Origin: Arachnia propionica
GTDB taxonomy: Bacteria; Actinomycetota; Actinomycetes; Propionibacteriales; Propionibacteriaceae
Reading direction: 5' to 3'
DNA: 64,000 nt
Assembly: GCF_003859805.1 (NCBI RefSeq)
Contig: NZ_RQZG01000004.1
Span: forward strand, 157,908 to 221,907
Positions 54,701-63,907 of the stretch are shown one piece after another. The notes under the pieces were generated by a model. It saw only the letters and a list, made by a program, of their open reading frames with translations, did no database searches and was not told the DNA's origin. The position numbers and the translations under genes were made by a program. Position 1 is the first letter of the stretch; each line of letters opens with the position of its first letter.

Positions 54701-55440
54701 GCTGCTCCCGTGTGGCTGGGGATCGCCTCGATGTCGAGTGTGCGTGCGCCCAGGCGGAGTGTCGTCGGGTGGTCGGTGGGCAGGGGGAGCCGGAAGGGTT
54801 CGTGCGGGGTGATGGGTACCTCAGCGGTGGGGGTGAGGTGGGCACTGCCGCTGCGGCTGCCGAGATCCTGGACGATGAGCTGACCACCGTCGAGCCACAT
54901 CGCGAGGTGGGTGCGGGAGATGCTGCGTCGGATGTCGGTGACGGCCACCTTGGTGAAGGCGTCCGATGCCTTGGGGAAGCGTCCGATGACGCAGGGCAGC
55001 GGAAGCTGGAAGATGGAACCGTCGTCCAAGGTGCCGACCAGCTTCGGAGGTGAGGTCGGCACGGGTTCGGGGCGCTCCCAGTCGAGGATGACGGGGCGGG
55101 GTGACAGGTGCAGTGGGTCCGTTCCCCGTCGGATCCGAACCGCACGGAGTCCTGGCCGACGCCCGGGCAGTTGGGTGTGCGGATCAATGGCGCGTAAACC
55201 GAGGACAACGTGCCCGAGGCTGCTCCCTTGTCGTCTTCTTGGCCAAACTTGCAGAATGAAAGTCACAGTGACAACAACTGCGGTCAGGATCCACGACAAG
55301 GTGTCGGGAAGCTGGACCTCGATGGTGAGCCAGCGGGTCGCGTAACCTGCTCCGACTAGGGCCGTGAGGTCGATCACGAGGGATGTCAGGGCCAGCCACG
55401 CGGGGGCCGGGACGTCGACGAGTGCCTTGTCCTGTGCCAA
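54697..55440 (-). CDS. RDD-FHA domain membrane protein of the type VII locus
   Basis: A 247-residue protein with two or three N-terminal membrane helices resembling an RDD domain (SLGHVVLGLRAID) and a C-terminal forkhead-associated domain (GRFP, SRTHLAMWLDGGQLIVQDLG, SRSGS) that binds phosphothreonine. FHA proteins link ESX systems to Ser/Thr kinase signalling. The start is TTG 55440: AGGAGG lies six bases upstream and no ATG is available. First gene of the minus-strand secretion operon, divergent from the ESAT-6-like genes; the 162-base gap shows no clear promoter. Confidence 0.8.
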   Translation of the reverse strand: MAQDKALVDVPAPAWLALTSLVIDLTALVGAGYATRWLTIEVQLPDTLSWILTAVVVTVTFILQVWPRRRQGSSLGHVVLGLRAIDPHTQLPGRRPGLRAVRIRRGTDPLHLSPRPVILDWERPEPVPTSPPKLVGTLDDGSIFQLPLPCVIGRFPKASDAFTKVAVTDIRRSISRTHLAMWLDGGQLIVQDLGSRSGSAHLTPTAEVPITPHEPFRLPLPTDHPTTLRLGARTLDIEAIPSHTGAA

Positions 55441-55602
55441 GGTGAACCTCCTTTCTGCCAACCACAGTGAATCATGCCGCTGCGGTCAACGTGGTCGGGA
55501 GGGGCTGCGGGTGAACCATCACTCACCTAGGGTGGGGGCTGCCCGGTGAACAGCGCCGGGAATCCTCAAGGCACATGGATGTCGACCGGAAAGGACGTGG
55601 AC

Positions 55603-55947
55603 ATGAAATTTTCAATGGAAGAAGGGACTCTGGTTCAGCTGGGCCAGCGCACTCAGGTGGAGGCCGAGGACCTGGGCGTGCTCGTGAAGCGGTTGGCTGA
55701 AGCAGCCGAGCCCTTGGAGGGCCAGATGAACGGGCCGGCGCGTGCGGCCGTCGACAAGTTCAAGGCCAACACGGATGACATCGCTGCCGCTCTGACCAGT
55801 GCTGCCTTCGGTCTCCTCGGGTCCGTCATAGGACAGAACAACGCGTTCGTGACCGCTGCTGAGGAGGGTGCTGCAGCGCACCAGGCAGCTGAAGGCTCCG
55901 CCGACTTCAGCTCCGCCGAGCTCCTGAACCGCATCGGCCCCCGCTGA
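55603..55947 (+). CDS. ESAT-6-like (WXG100 superfamily) secreted protein 1
   Basis: A 114-residue helical hairpin protein starting MKFSMEEGTLVQLGQRTQ. The turn that normally reads W-x-G is QMNGPARAAVDKF, so the tryptophan is replaced. Similar small proteins next to eccC in other actinobacteria are secreted ESX substrates. ATG 55603 follows AAAGGA; an upstream ATG at 55576 has no good site. Confidence 0.78.
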   Translation: MKFSMEEGTLVQLGQRTQVEAEDLGVLVKRLAEAAEPLEGQMNGPARAAVDKFKANTDDIAAALTSAAFGLLGSVIGQNNAFVTAAEEGAAAHQAAEGSADFSSAELLNRIGPR

Positions 55948-55990
55948 ACCCGGCCCTGACCTGTTGGTGATCTAGGAAGGAATTTGAAGC

Positions 55991-56296
55991 ATGGGAAATC
56001 AGTTGGATCGCAACGACTACAACGTCGCGGCATCTCAGGCCGCCCAGGCAAACTTCGAGACCGTCGCCACCCAGTTGGAGGCGGCGCTGGACCGTCGTGA
56101 TGCGGATGTGAAGAGGGCGATGGCGGAATACCAGGCTGATGGGGTCTCGGAGGAGTACGCCCATCTGGAGAGGCAGTGGAACGACTCCGGCCATGAGGTG
56201 CGGCAGACCATCTCCTTGATGCGTCAGTCGCTGTCGGACAACGACGACATCGCGGTGCGCGCCGGTTCCACCGCCAGGTCCCACATCCCGACCTGA
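55991..56296 (+). CDS. ESAT-6-like (WXG100 superfamily) secreted protein 2
   Basis: A 101-residue helical protein (MGNQLDRNDYNVAASQAAQA) with a tryptophan near the second helix (LERQWNDSG). It follows protein 1 after 43 bases and probably forms a heterodimer with it, like EsxA-EsxB. AGGAAGGAA precedes the ATG. Confidence 0.78.
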   Translation: MGNQLDRNDYNVAASQAAQANFETVATQLEAALDRRDADVKRAMAEYQADGVSEEYAHLERQWNDSGHEVRQTISLMRQSLSDNDDIAVRAGSTARSHIPT

Positions 56297-56298
56297 CC

Positions 56299-57360
56299 AT
56301 GAAGGTCCTGCACCCCTTGGCCGATGAGTGGGCCGACGACTATCTGCTGCTCACGACATCGAGTGAGCGGGTGGTGCTGACCGCTGCCATTCGGGGTTTC
56401 CTGATCGAGGCTCGATCCAGCCAGTGCACACCGGTGCTCTTGACGAGTTCCACGGCGCATCTGGCGTGGACGGTGATGGATGAGCTGCGGGTCTCGGGAG
56501 GTTGCTGGGCGGTGCAGGACGATCAAGGCCGCGTGTTCGACGGGGGGACCGGACGACGTATCCGGTCCTTCCGCGAACTGTGGTCACCACAACCGAACAG
56601 TGATCCCGGGTTGCCCGCCTATGACGGGGTCTGCTCCTCGGGGCCGGGAGCCTTCCTCTTCGATGTGTTCACCCGCGAGGAGGCAGCCATCGAGACCCGG
56701 GCCGGTGGTGTCGCTGAGCACATGGTGGCAGAGCTGGGGGGAGGCAGGCTGGTGCGTTGGGACACCTGTGAGCCACTGGCCAGGCCGTGGTCACGGGATG
56801 ACCTGACCGAACATCTGCGGCTCCAGATGCCCGCCACTGAGCATCATTTCGCGCGTAGCGACATGGACGTGCCGGTGAGCATCACGATGGCGCGGACCCG
56901 GCACGGGTTGCTGGAGCACACCAGGGGGATAGTCCCGGTGGGCACCTACGGTCGGCCAACCGGGTTGTCGGCGCGGGCCCCGGTTGGTTCGCACCCGGCG
57001 CTGACCAGCGCCCTGCTGGGGCTTGCGGAACGCTTCAGGGTGAACGTCGCGCTGATCACCTATTGCCAGGTGACCGAGCGGGACGGCTCCTTGGGGCAGC
57101 TGCCGGAGCGACGGCACATGGATGCCCCGGCTGCGCTGTTGATCGGGCCGATCGCCGCCCGCACCCTGAAGCTCGATGTCCGGGAGTTGGAGCAGCGGCA
57201 TGATGTGGAGCTTGCCGGTCCGCGGAAGATACCGAGTGTGCTGGTCCGGTTCAGTGGACCTGATGACCTCTGGTTCCAGGCCATCAACTTCTGTCGTGAC
57301 CTGGACCAGGAACGACTGGCCGGGTTGCTGGGGATGTCCGCATCCAGCGGAAAGGAGTGA
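56299..57360 (+). CDS. DUF6177-like type VII-associated protein, cassette 1
   Basis: A 353-residue cytoplasmic protein starting MKVLHPLADEWADDYLLL. A close paralogue of matching length begins at 62115 with nearly the same N-terminus and repeated landmarks (EHMVAELGGGRLVRWDTCEP; SVLVRFS; DLDQERLAGLL). It resembles proteins catalogued as DUF6177 beside actinobacterial ESX genes. The conserved position before a large substrate suggests a dedicated chaperone or adaptor; this is inference. Confidence 0.7.
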   Translation: MKVLHPLADEWADDYLLLTTSSERVVLTAAIRGFLIEARSSQCTPVLLTSSTAHLAWTVMDELRVSGGCWAVQDDQGRVFDGGTGRRIRSFRELWSPQPNSDPGLPAYDGVCSSGPGAFLFDVFTREEAAIETRAGGVAEHMVAELGGGRLVRWDTCEPLARPWSRDDLTEHLRLQMPATEHHFARSDMDVPVSITMARTRHGLLEHTRGIVPVGTYGRPTGLSARAPVGSHPALTSALLGLAERFRVNVALITYCQVTERDGSLGQLPERRHMDAPAALLIGPIAARTLKLDVRELEQRHDVELAGPRKIPSVLVRFSGPDDLWFQAINFCRDLDQERLAGLLGMSASSGKE

Positions 57361-57366
57361 CCCATC

Positions 57367-57702
57367 ATGGCGACGGAACTGGTGTTGCTGAGTGAGGTCC
57401 CCGTCAGCATGGAGGTGATGCAGAACGCACTGCTTCGAGCACAGGGGGACGGGCGTCTGATCGAGTTCAGGGGTGGTGAGTTCACCAGCCTGTTGGGAGC
57501 TGATGACAATCACCTGCTGACCGTCCACGCCACCAGGCTGGTCCAGCGTCCGGAAGAGGTGGCCAAGGCGATTGTCGCACCACCACAACACTTCAGGCTC
57601 TGGACCGAGATCACGGTGCCGTTCGGAGTGCTCGCCGCTGGACGCGCTCTTGCGGAGGAGATCGCCGCTGAGGTCGGTGGTGAGCTCAAGGAAAGGATTT
57701 GA
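57367..57702 (+). CDS. Small conserved type VII cassette protein, cassette 1
   Basis: A 111-residue protein (MATELVLLSEVPVSMEVMQN) of mixed alpha/beta character with no recognised family. An equally long paralogue lies at 63193-63528. Follows the DUF6177-like gene by six bases and precedes the helical partner gene. Confidence 0.7.
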   Translation: MATELVLLSEVPVSMEVMQNALLRAQGDGRLIEFRGGEFTSLLGADDNHLLTVHATRLVQRPEEVAKAIVAPPQHFRLWTEITVPFGVLAAGRALAEEIAAEVGGELKERI

Positions 57703-57704
57703 CG

Positions 57705-58082
57705 ATGACAGCATGGAGTATCGAACCATCGGGGCTTCAGACCCTGTTGACCAATGCGGAGACTGAGAAGGACCTGCTGTATGGTGCGCTGGAGGACAGC
57801 GACTTCGAGACGATCTATACCAATTTGCAGTCTGCAGGGGACATCAGGGGTGACGTTTTCACAGCCCTTAGTGGTCTGTTCGAGGACAACAAAGAGGCGT
57901 TGAAGACGATCTGTTCCTCGGTGACTGCCGGGATCGTCGGTACCACCTATGCGTCGAGGGCCTACATGCAGGGCAATGAGGACATGGCGACCTCGGTGGA
58001 GGCCGAGATGATGAACGCTGCTGACACCGGTGACTTCACATACTTCGAACAGCTGGCTCAACAGGAAGAAGGTGTCTCATGA
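57705..58082 (+). CDS. Small helical ESX partner protein, cassette 1
   Basis: A 125-residue helical protein (MTAWSIEPSGLQTLLTNAET) of WXG100-like size; possibly DUF6507-like. A paralogue of exactly the same length lies at 63530-63907, sharing GLFEDNKE and AADTGDFxYFEQLAQQ. ATG 57705 has GAAAGGA upstream; a TTG at 57699 is the alternative. Its stop overlaps the start of the large substrate gene (ATGA), pointing to a co-secreted partner. Confidence 0.72.
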   Translation: MTAWSIEPSGLQTLLTNAETEKDLLYGALEDSDFETIYTNLQSAGDIRGDVFTALSGLFEDNKEALKTICSSVTAGIVGTTYASRAYMQGNEDMATSVEAEMMNAADTGDFTYFEQLAQQEEGVS

Positions 58083-61000
58083 GTGATCAGCCGCAATCCG
58101 AGGACGGCTTGGTGATGCCGTCGGCCTTCCCGGTCCAGTCCTCCACCATCAACGTCGACAACGTCAACACTGCTGCATCGGATCTGCGCTCGATGGGCAA
58201 GGACGTGGACACCCACATGGACAACATCGTGACCCACTGGAACGGGTTGCCCGCGGTCTACGTGTCCCCTGAATCCGCTCAGGTCTACACGATGATGGAC
58301 TCGGCCGCCACCTCGTCGGAGAGTCTGAAGAACACCCTGGACAAGGCAGCTGACGCCATCGAGACCTACGCCACCGAACTGAAGCCCATCAAGACGACGT
58401 TGGAGACCTTGGAGAAGGACGCCGCTGCGTTCCGCGAGGAAGCGTTGGCCGGGTACGACGGGAAACCATGGAAGGAAGACAAAGGAGCGATCAAGCGCAA
58501 CACGGAGTTGCTCAGGCGCTATGCAAATGTTTATGAATCGCTGACCACAGCTTCGTCGAACTGCGCCAACAGCATCAATGGGTTGTACACTCAGTCAACG
58601 CCTGAACAAGTTGTCCCTGTTTCCGCGGATGCTGTCATGGCTCACCCTGAGATGCTGCCTTGGGGTTCCCCAGTGAAAAAGGATCGGACCTGTACCGAGG
58701 AGGCTGTTGACACTGCATCTTATCTTAGTTTTCCTGGTAATCCGGTTGGTGGCATTGCTGATGCGCTTGTGCTGTCTGGCTTCGGGTCGCAAACGGCCGG
58801 TGATGCATGGCGTTCATATGGCACAGGTCTGTGGAACTTTTTCTACAACAACTGGGATGCCTCGGCATCGTTGCTGGGTTTCGGTTCTGTCCCTCTAGGG
58901 CAAGCTTGGTGGGGATTTGGTAACGTCGTGGTGTCTACGATGTTCTCTGGAGTAGTTCCTCAGGTCATCCTCAGAAACTCGGGGAACGATGAGACTGCTG
59001 CTTGGGCGCAAGAGCGTCTTGATGTCACCAATACTGCGGTCGCCAGCTTTGTTGGGTATGACTACATGGCTGCGAAAAATGGTGGGGATGGCTGGCACCT
59101 TCACAAGGAAGATCCGATCGCTGCCAAGACTGAGGCGCAACTCAACATCGCGACCTTGCTGATTCCCAGTCCAAGCGGAGCCGCAGCAGGAGGGACGCGC
59201 GCAGCAGTGGCGGGTGGCTCACGCGCGGCTGTCATCGCCTCCCGGGCGGGCCGAGCGGCGATGCTGGCTGCCGATTTCATGGTTCCTGGTGGCGGATGGG
59301 CAGTCAAGGGCGTCACCACAGTGACCGGAATGGGGATCAACGGAGTCCGGACCGGGTTGAAGGGGGTGACCGCGCACTTCGGGAAGCCCCTTCCCACTCC
59401 CGCTGGAGCCGCAGCAGCGGCTGCACCCCACACTCCCGTCTCCGGTTCCTTGGGGCTCGACGATGCACCCACGCCACCCGCCAAGGGTGGGGGCGGCTCT
59501 GGGGGTACAGCTCCCGATCTGGGTGATCTTCCAGGGGCGGCGGACGCCACACCGTCGAAACCCCCGACCAAGCCGGACAACGTGCTCCCTGACGAGGTCA
59601 TGGACACCAACCTGCCTCCCAGGGATCCGGGAGGATCTGGCTCCGGTGCCCCGCAGGGGCCGAGCAACCCGGCCCCGGACCCCGTCGACGTGTCCTCCGC
59701 GACCCCGCCGAATTCCGGTGTGGGCACCCCCTCGCGGATGCCGGATCTGGAGACCCGGATTGGAAACGCTGCTCCGGAGAAGGTGCCCGCGATGGCTGGC
59801 GCTCCTGCTGCAGAGGCAACCGCGCAGGCCACCAGGGCGGCTGAACCGACCGTGGTCAATGTCGCCGGTGAAGGACAGCCGAAGGTCGGTGGAGCAGCTG
59901 AGAGCATCGGCACGAAGGATGCTGGGGCCGGTGCATCGCCCGAGATCACCGGACCGAAGGCTCCGGAACCGGTCAGGACGACGGCTCCTGAGCCATCGGC
60001 CCCCCAGATGCCGGAACCGGTGGGTGCGAACGCCCCAGAGCCGGTCGGGACGAGGACCCCTGAGACCTCTGCTCCCCAGATGCCGGAACCGGTGGGTGCG
60101 AACGCCCCAGAGCCGGTCGGGACGAGGACCCCTGAGACCTCTGCTCCCCAGGCGCCGGAACCGGTGGGTGAGAACGCCCCAGAGCCGGTCGGGACGAGGA
60201 CCCCTGAGACCACTGCTCCCCAGGCGCCGGAACCGGTGGGTGAGAACGCCCCAGAGCCGGTCGGGACGAGGACCCCTGAGACCACTGCTCCCCAGATGCC
60301 AGAACCGGTGGGTGAGAACGCTCCGAAGACTGTGGGGAGCAGAAGTGGGGCCGGGACGACCACACCATCCGACACATCGCGGCCGTGGCTGCCTGACATG
60401 GAGCCAGACCATCGGCATGACATCGACGGTAGGGGTGGCATAGATACCTGGGATCCGGAACCACCAGTGGGCGAGCCCAGGAAGGCACCGGATGCAGGTG
60501 ACCCGGTGACCCCTGACATAGGTGATGGTCACCTCCCTGACGTCGAGGCGAAAGCCACGGACGGGCCAGCTGCTGAGACAGGGAGCCAGACCACTCGTCC
60601 GGTTCCAGAGGGAGACCGTGACTGGAGGCTGGGCGAGGACGGGTACTACCACGAAGCGGGTGACCCTGACTGGGAGAACACCTTCCGGGACAGAGCCGGC
60701 AACTTGCAGTACAAGACAGGCGGTTTCGCCCCTGACCCGAACCCTGCTGAGCCCGCAGACCTTGTCAAGGCGGAGCACACCCATGTGGAGAACCCCGAGG
60801 GACTTGATGACTCACTGCATCGTGCCAACGAGGACGGGGTCACCTATGGGGAAGATCTTGCGGAGCGCAACGCTCTGCGGGAGAAGCACATGGGGGACAA
60901 GGCAACACTTGACCAGCTCGTCGATGAAATGGGCATCACCCCGGAGGACCTGAAGGAGGTCAAGGAGAAGGGCCTTGAGACAACTGTTCAGAAGAAGGAA

Positions 61001-61543
61001 TCCGAGGGTGGGATCACTCCTGCCCAGGGCAAGGAGTTCAAGGAGGCCTTTGTTGCTGAGAAACAATCCTCGGCTGATCTCAAGAAGGCCTCGGAAAAGC
61101 TGGGAGAGCGCGCGGGCGAAGCGGTGATCGACGCCCGTCAGGAGACGTCCTTGTTCAAGGGTGACTCGCAACCCGGTGCTCATCGCCTGGATGATGTCGG
61201 AGTGGATCTCGACACCCAGACCATCAACATCTATGAGGACAAGTGGGACAACTCCCGGCTTGGTTCCTCGAAGGTTGACGGGGTGCCGCACCAGCAGGGC
61301 ACGGCTGGCTACCTGGACAAGCTCATGCGAGAGGATCCCAGGTTCGCCCAGGCACTCTCGGATCTCATCGACAGCTCCGGAGCCAAGGGGCAGGCGCTCA
61401 AGGAAGCGATCGAGAACGGAACCGTCGAGATCAACTACTACGTGGTCAGGGCCCGCCCTGACGGTACGGTGGACATCTACAAGTTCACCCTTGACCACAA
61501 GCCAGAACTTCCGGAGCTGCCCCCACCATCAGAGAAGGAGTGA
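58079..61543 (+). CDS. Large type VII-secreted polymorphic toxin-like protein
   Basis: A 1154-residue protein. Residues 1-190 are helical and WXG/LXG-like; 210-300 and 360-430 are hydrophobic or glycine-rich; 440-800 are proline/alanine/glutamate-rich, with four 24-residue repeats at 645-740. The charged C-terminus (about 960-1154) ends in a compact domain with LDTQTINIYEDKWDNS (E1053-x-K1055) and NYYVVRARPDGTVDIYKFTL. A D...E-x-K core recalls PD-(D/E)xK nucleases, but this is only suggestive. N-terminal export module, repeat stalk and variable tip fit a polymorphic toxin; the next gene is a candidate immunity gene. Part of the coding region (about 58540-59130) is less GC-rich than the rest. 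Confidence 0.75.
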   Translation: MSDQPQSEDGLVMPSAFPVQSSTINVDNVNTAASDLRSMGKDVDTHMDNIVTHWNGLPAVYVSPESAQVYTMMDSAATSSESLKNTLDKAADAIETYATELKPIKTTLETLEKDAAAFREEALAGYDGKPWKEDKGAIKRNTELLRRYANVYESLTTASSNCANSINGLYTQSTPEQVVPVSADAVMAHPEMLPWGSPVKKDRTCTEEAVDTASYLSFPGNPVGGIADALVLSGFGSQTAGDAWRSYGTGLWNFFYNNWDASASLLGFGSVPLGQAWWGFGNVVVSTMFSGVVPQVILRNSGNDETAAWAQERLDVTNTAVASFVGYDYMAAKNGGDGWHLHKEDPIAAKTEAQLNIATLLIPSPSGAAAGGTRAAVAGGSRAAVIASRAGRAAMLAADFMVPGGGWAVKGVTTVTGMGINGVRTGLKGVTAHFGKPLPTPAGAAAAAAPHTPVSGSLGLDDAPTPPAKGGGGSGGTAPDLGDLPGAADATPSKPPTKPDNVLPDEVMDTNLPPRDPGGSGSGAPQGPSNPAPDPVDVSSATPPNSGVGTPSRMPDLETRIGNAAPEKVPAMAGAPAAEATAQATRAAEPTVVNVAGEGQPKVGGAAESIGTKDAGAGASPEITGPKAPEPVRTTAPEPSAPQMPEPVGANAPEPVGTRTPETSAPQMPEPVGANAPEPVGTRTPETSAPQAPEPVGENAPEPVGTRTPETTAPQAPEPVGENAPEPVGTRTPETTAPQMPEPVGENAPKTVGSRSGAGTTTPSDTSRPWLPDMEPDHRHDIDGRGGIDTWDPEPPVGEPRKAPDAGDPVTPDIGDGHLPDVEAKATDGPAAETGSQTTRPVPEGDRDWRLGEDGYYHEAGDPDWENTFRDRAGNLQYKTGGFAPDPNPAEPADLVKAEHTHVENPEGLDDSLHRANEDGVTYGEDLAERNALREKHMGDKATLDQLVDEMGITPEDLKEVKEKGLETTVQKKESEGGITPAQGKEFKEAFVAEKQSSADLKKASEKLGERAGEAVIDARQETSLFKGDSQPGAHRLDDVGVDLDTQTINIYEDKWDNSRLGSSKVDGVPHQQGTAGYLDKLMREDPRFAQALSDLIDSSGAKGQALKEAIENGTVEINYYVVRARPDGTVDIYKFTLDHKPELPELPPPSEKE
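60011..60298 (+). repeat. Four 72-bp tandem repeats inside the toxin-like gene
   Basis: Units begin at 60011, 60083, 60155 and 60227, nearly identical at DNA level; each encodes 24 residues starting PEPVGANAPEPVGTRTPETS. Degenerate partial units flank the array on both sides (from about 59963 and to about 60330). Sequence variation between units is limited to a few codons (A/E, S/T, M/A), which suggests recent expansion. Confidence 0.95.
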
Positions 61544-61552
61544 TGTGTTGCC

Positions 61553-62023
61553 ATGAAGTCGATCCCTGCTGATGAGGTTGTCCGTATCGCGGACTTCTGG
61601 GTCAATCGTTCGTGGCCTCTCACCGAGGAGGAGGCGTTCGAGTGCTGCCGTGAGCTGGGCTGGACCCAGGATGGTGAGGGTTTCTTCCACGTGCCCTACG
61701 GTCTGAAGCCCTCCCATGTCTCGATCGTCGTTGGACATGCTGAGAAAGGTGTGGCAACCATCGATTTCAGCATCACTGACTACGTGGGTGAGGACTCCGC
61801 TCAGCGTGGCGTCTTCATCAACGACGTGCTGGCGGAGGTTTCTGCCAAGCTTTCTGAGCTCTGGGGAAAACCGAGGACGAAGAAGCAGAAAACGTCCCAG
61901 CAGGTGCAATGGGATCTGGAGAACAGCTGCCGGGTGCGACTGACCAGCGGTGGTGCCTCTGTGATTCTCGTGATCCTCAGCCCTTCCTACGCTGATACCG
62001 AGCGCTACTTGGAGCAGAGGTGA
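61553..62023 (+). CDS. Candidate immunity protein (DUF6301-like)
   Basis: A 156-residue cytoplasmic protein (MKSIPADEVVRIADFWVNRS) with a mixed alpha/beta pattern, nine bases after the toxin-like gene. It resembles small actinobacterial proteins catalogued as DUF6301, though I name this from memory. Position directly after a polymorphic toxin is typical of immunity genes. GAAGGAG lies eleven bases before the ATG. The 91-base gap that follows shows nothing notable. Confidence 0.6.
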   Translation: MKSIPADEVVRIADFWVNRSWPLTEEEAFECCRELGWTQDGEGFFHVPYGLKPSHVSIVVGHAEKGVATIDFSITDYVGEDSAQRGVFINDVLAEVSAKLSELWGKPRTKKQKTSQQVQWDLENSCRVRLTSGGASVILVILSPSYADTERYLEQR

Positions 62024-62114
62024 CGTGAACCATGGTGAACCTGGGGTGTGACCGCCACGTCGTGACCTCTCGGGTGACAGAGGCGAACCCGGCGGATGTG
62101 GGGTACTGCTGAGC

Positions 62115-63188
62115 ATGAAGGTCCTGCACCCCTTGGCCGACGAGTGGGCCGATGACTACCTGCTGCTGGCGTGCTTCACGGAGCGGGTGACGCTCTCGGC
62201 GCCGATTCGCAGTTTTCTGCTGGAGGCTCGCAAGAGCCAGTTGAAACCGGTTCTGTTGACCTCGGCGACGGCGCATCTGAGCTGGTTCGTGGTGGATGAG
62301 CTGCGGCTGGCGGGTGGCTACTGGGCGGTGCGGGATCTTGATGGGAAGGTCTACGACGGGAGGACCGGCGTCCGGATTCATGCGATCTCCGAGCTGTGGG
62401 GACCGGTGTATCGGGGCGAGCCGCTCCTCCCGTCGTTCAACAATGTGACCTCTGCCGCGCAGGGAGCCTTCTTCTTCGATGTCTTCACCCGCGCCGAGGC
62501 CACGGAGCGGACCACCGCCGGGACGGTGGCCGAGCACATGGTTGTCGGCCTTGGTGGCGGGCCGATGGCGCGGTGGGACACCTGTGAGCCGTTGGCCCAG
62601 CCGTGGGAACCGGCGGCGCTCACGGCTTCGATGCGTACCCAGATGCCTGCCTCCGAGCGTCATTTCGGGCGCAGCGCAGCGGGTGGGCCGGTGAATGTGA
62701 CGCTTGCGCGTACCCGTGGCGGGGTGTTGGAGCACACCCGGGGATTGGTGCCGGTGGGTGACTACTGGCGTCCCGCCGGGCAGCCTGCCAGGGCTCCGAT
62801 CGGGGCGCATCCAGCACTGACCAGCACATTGACGGGGTTGGCCGAGCGCTGGAAGGTCAATGTCGCGCTGATCTCGTACTGTCAGGTGGCTGAGCGGACC
62901 GGGTCGTTCGGCCAGATGGCGGAGCGACGACATGCGGATGCCCCGGCAGCGGTGCTGATCGGCCCCGCGGCGGCGCGAAGCCTGGGGATCGACGTCGCGG
63001 ACCTGGCCTCGCGCTACGACGTGGAGCCGGTGGGGCTCACCCGGGCCCCGAGTGTGCTGGTGCGGTTCAGTACTGCCGATGAGCTGTGGCGACAGTTCGT
63101 GAGTTTTGGGCACGACTTGGACCAGGAACGTCTGGCCGCACTGCTGGCCACCGAGTTCGAGGAGCTGCGCTCCTTCGGGGGAGGATGA
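62115..63188 (+). CDS. DUF6177-like type VII-associated protein, cassette 2
   Basis: A 357-residue paralogue of the gene at 56299, starting MKVLHPLADEWADDYLLLAC. It keeps EHMV-GLGGGPMARWDTCEP, GSFGQMAERRHADAPAAVLI and DLDQERLAALL. Divergence is spread evenly along the protein, so the duplication is not very recent. First gene of the second substrate cassette. Confidence 0.7.
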   Translation: MKVLHPLADEWADDYLLLACFTERVTLSAPIRSFLLEARKSQLKPVLLTSATAHLSWFVVDELRLAGGYWAVRDLDGKVYDGRTGVRIHAISELWGPVYRGEPLLPSFNNVTSAAQGAFFFDVFTRAEATERTTAGTVAEHMVVGLGGGPMARWDTCEPLAQPWEPAALTASMRTQMPASERHFGRSAAGGPVNVTLARTRGGVLEHTRGLVPVGDYWRPAGQPARAPIGAHPALTSTLTGLAERWKVNVALISYCQVAERTGSFGQMAERRHADAPAAVLIGPAAARSLGIDVADLASRYDVEPVGLTRAPSVLVRFSTADELWRQFVSFGHDLDQERLAALLATEFEELRSFGGG

Positions 63189-63192
63189 GGCC

Positions 63193-63528
63193 ATGGCCAC
63201 GGAGCTCGTGTTGTTGAGTGATGTCCCGGTGAGCATGGAGGCACAGCGTCGCGCTCTGCTGCGCACCGAGGGTGAGGGCCAGATCCTTGAGTTCAGGGGC
63301 GGTGAGATCAGCACTCTGATCGGAGCCGACGAGAAGCACCTGCTGACGGTGCACGCCCCCAAGGTGATCCGCGTGGCGGACGAGGCGGCTCCGGCGCTGG
63401 TGTCACCGCCGCGGAGTTTTGGGCTGTGGACCGAGATGACCGTTCCCTTCGGTGCGTTTGAGGCCGGACGCGCTCTTGCAGATGCGATTGCCGCAGAGGT
63501 CGGCGGTCAGATTGAGGAGAGGATTTGA
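63193..63528 (+). CDS. Small conserved type VII cassette protein, cassette 2
   Basis: A 111-residue paralogue of 57367-57702, sharing MATELVLLS-VPVSME, LGADxxHLLTVHA and the C-terminus IAAEVGG-ERI. Four bases after the preceding stop. Confidence 0.7.
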   Translation: MATELVLLSDVPVSMEAQRRALLRTEGEGQILEFRGGEISTLIGADEKHLLTVHAPKVIRVADEAAPALVSPPRSFGLWTEMTVPFGAFEAGRALADAIAAEVGGQIEERI

Positions 63529-63529
63529 G

Positions 63530-63907
63530 ATGACTTCCTGGAGAATTGATCCGGCTGGGCTGGAGGGCCTGCTGACCAGCGTCGAGACCGAGCAGATGGC
63601 TCTCAACGGTGCCTTGGAGGAGGGCGACTTCACGTCGATCTTCACCGGGCTGGAGTCCGCCGGTGACATGCGCGGGGATGTCGCGACGGCCTTGAGCGGG
63701 CTGTTCGAGGACAACAAGGAGGTGCTGCAGACGATCACCTCCTCGGTCGCTGCGGGAGCGAACGGGGTGGCCTTTGCCGCGCGTTCCTGTGCGGAGGGCA
63801 ACGAGAGCATGGCGGCGGCGGTGCAGACGGAGATGGTGCGTGCCGCGGACACCGGTGATTTCAGCTACTTCGAGCAGCTGGCACAGCAGGCAGGAGAAGG
63901 GTCATGA
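63530..63907 (+). CDS. Small helical ESX partner protein, cassette 2
   Basis: A 125-residue paralogue of 57705-58082 (MTSWRIDPAGLEGLLTSVET), with GAGAGGA upstream. Its stop overlaps the next start (ATGA), as in cassette 1. Confidence 0.72.
   Translation: MTSWRIDPAGLEGLLTSVETEQMALNGALEEGDFTSIFTGLESAGDMRGDVATALSGLFEDNKEVLQTITSSVAAGANGVAFAARSCAEGNESMAAAVQTEMVRAADTGDFSYFEQLAQQAGEGS

Noticed and set aside
60011..60298. Tandem repeats considered as a CRISPR array
   Set aside because: Repeats are contiguous without spacers, lie in frame inside a large gene and encode a peptide repeat.
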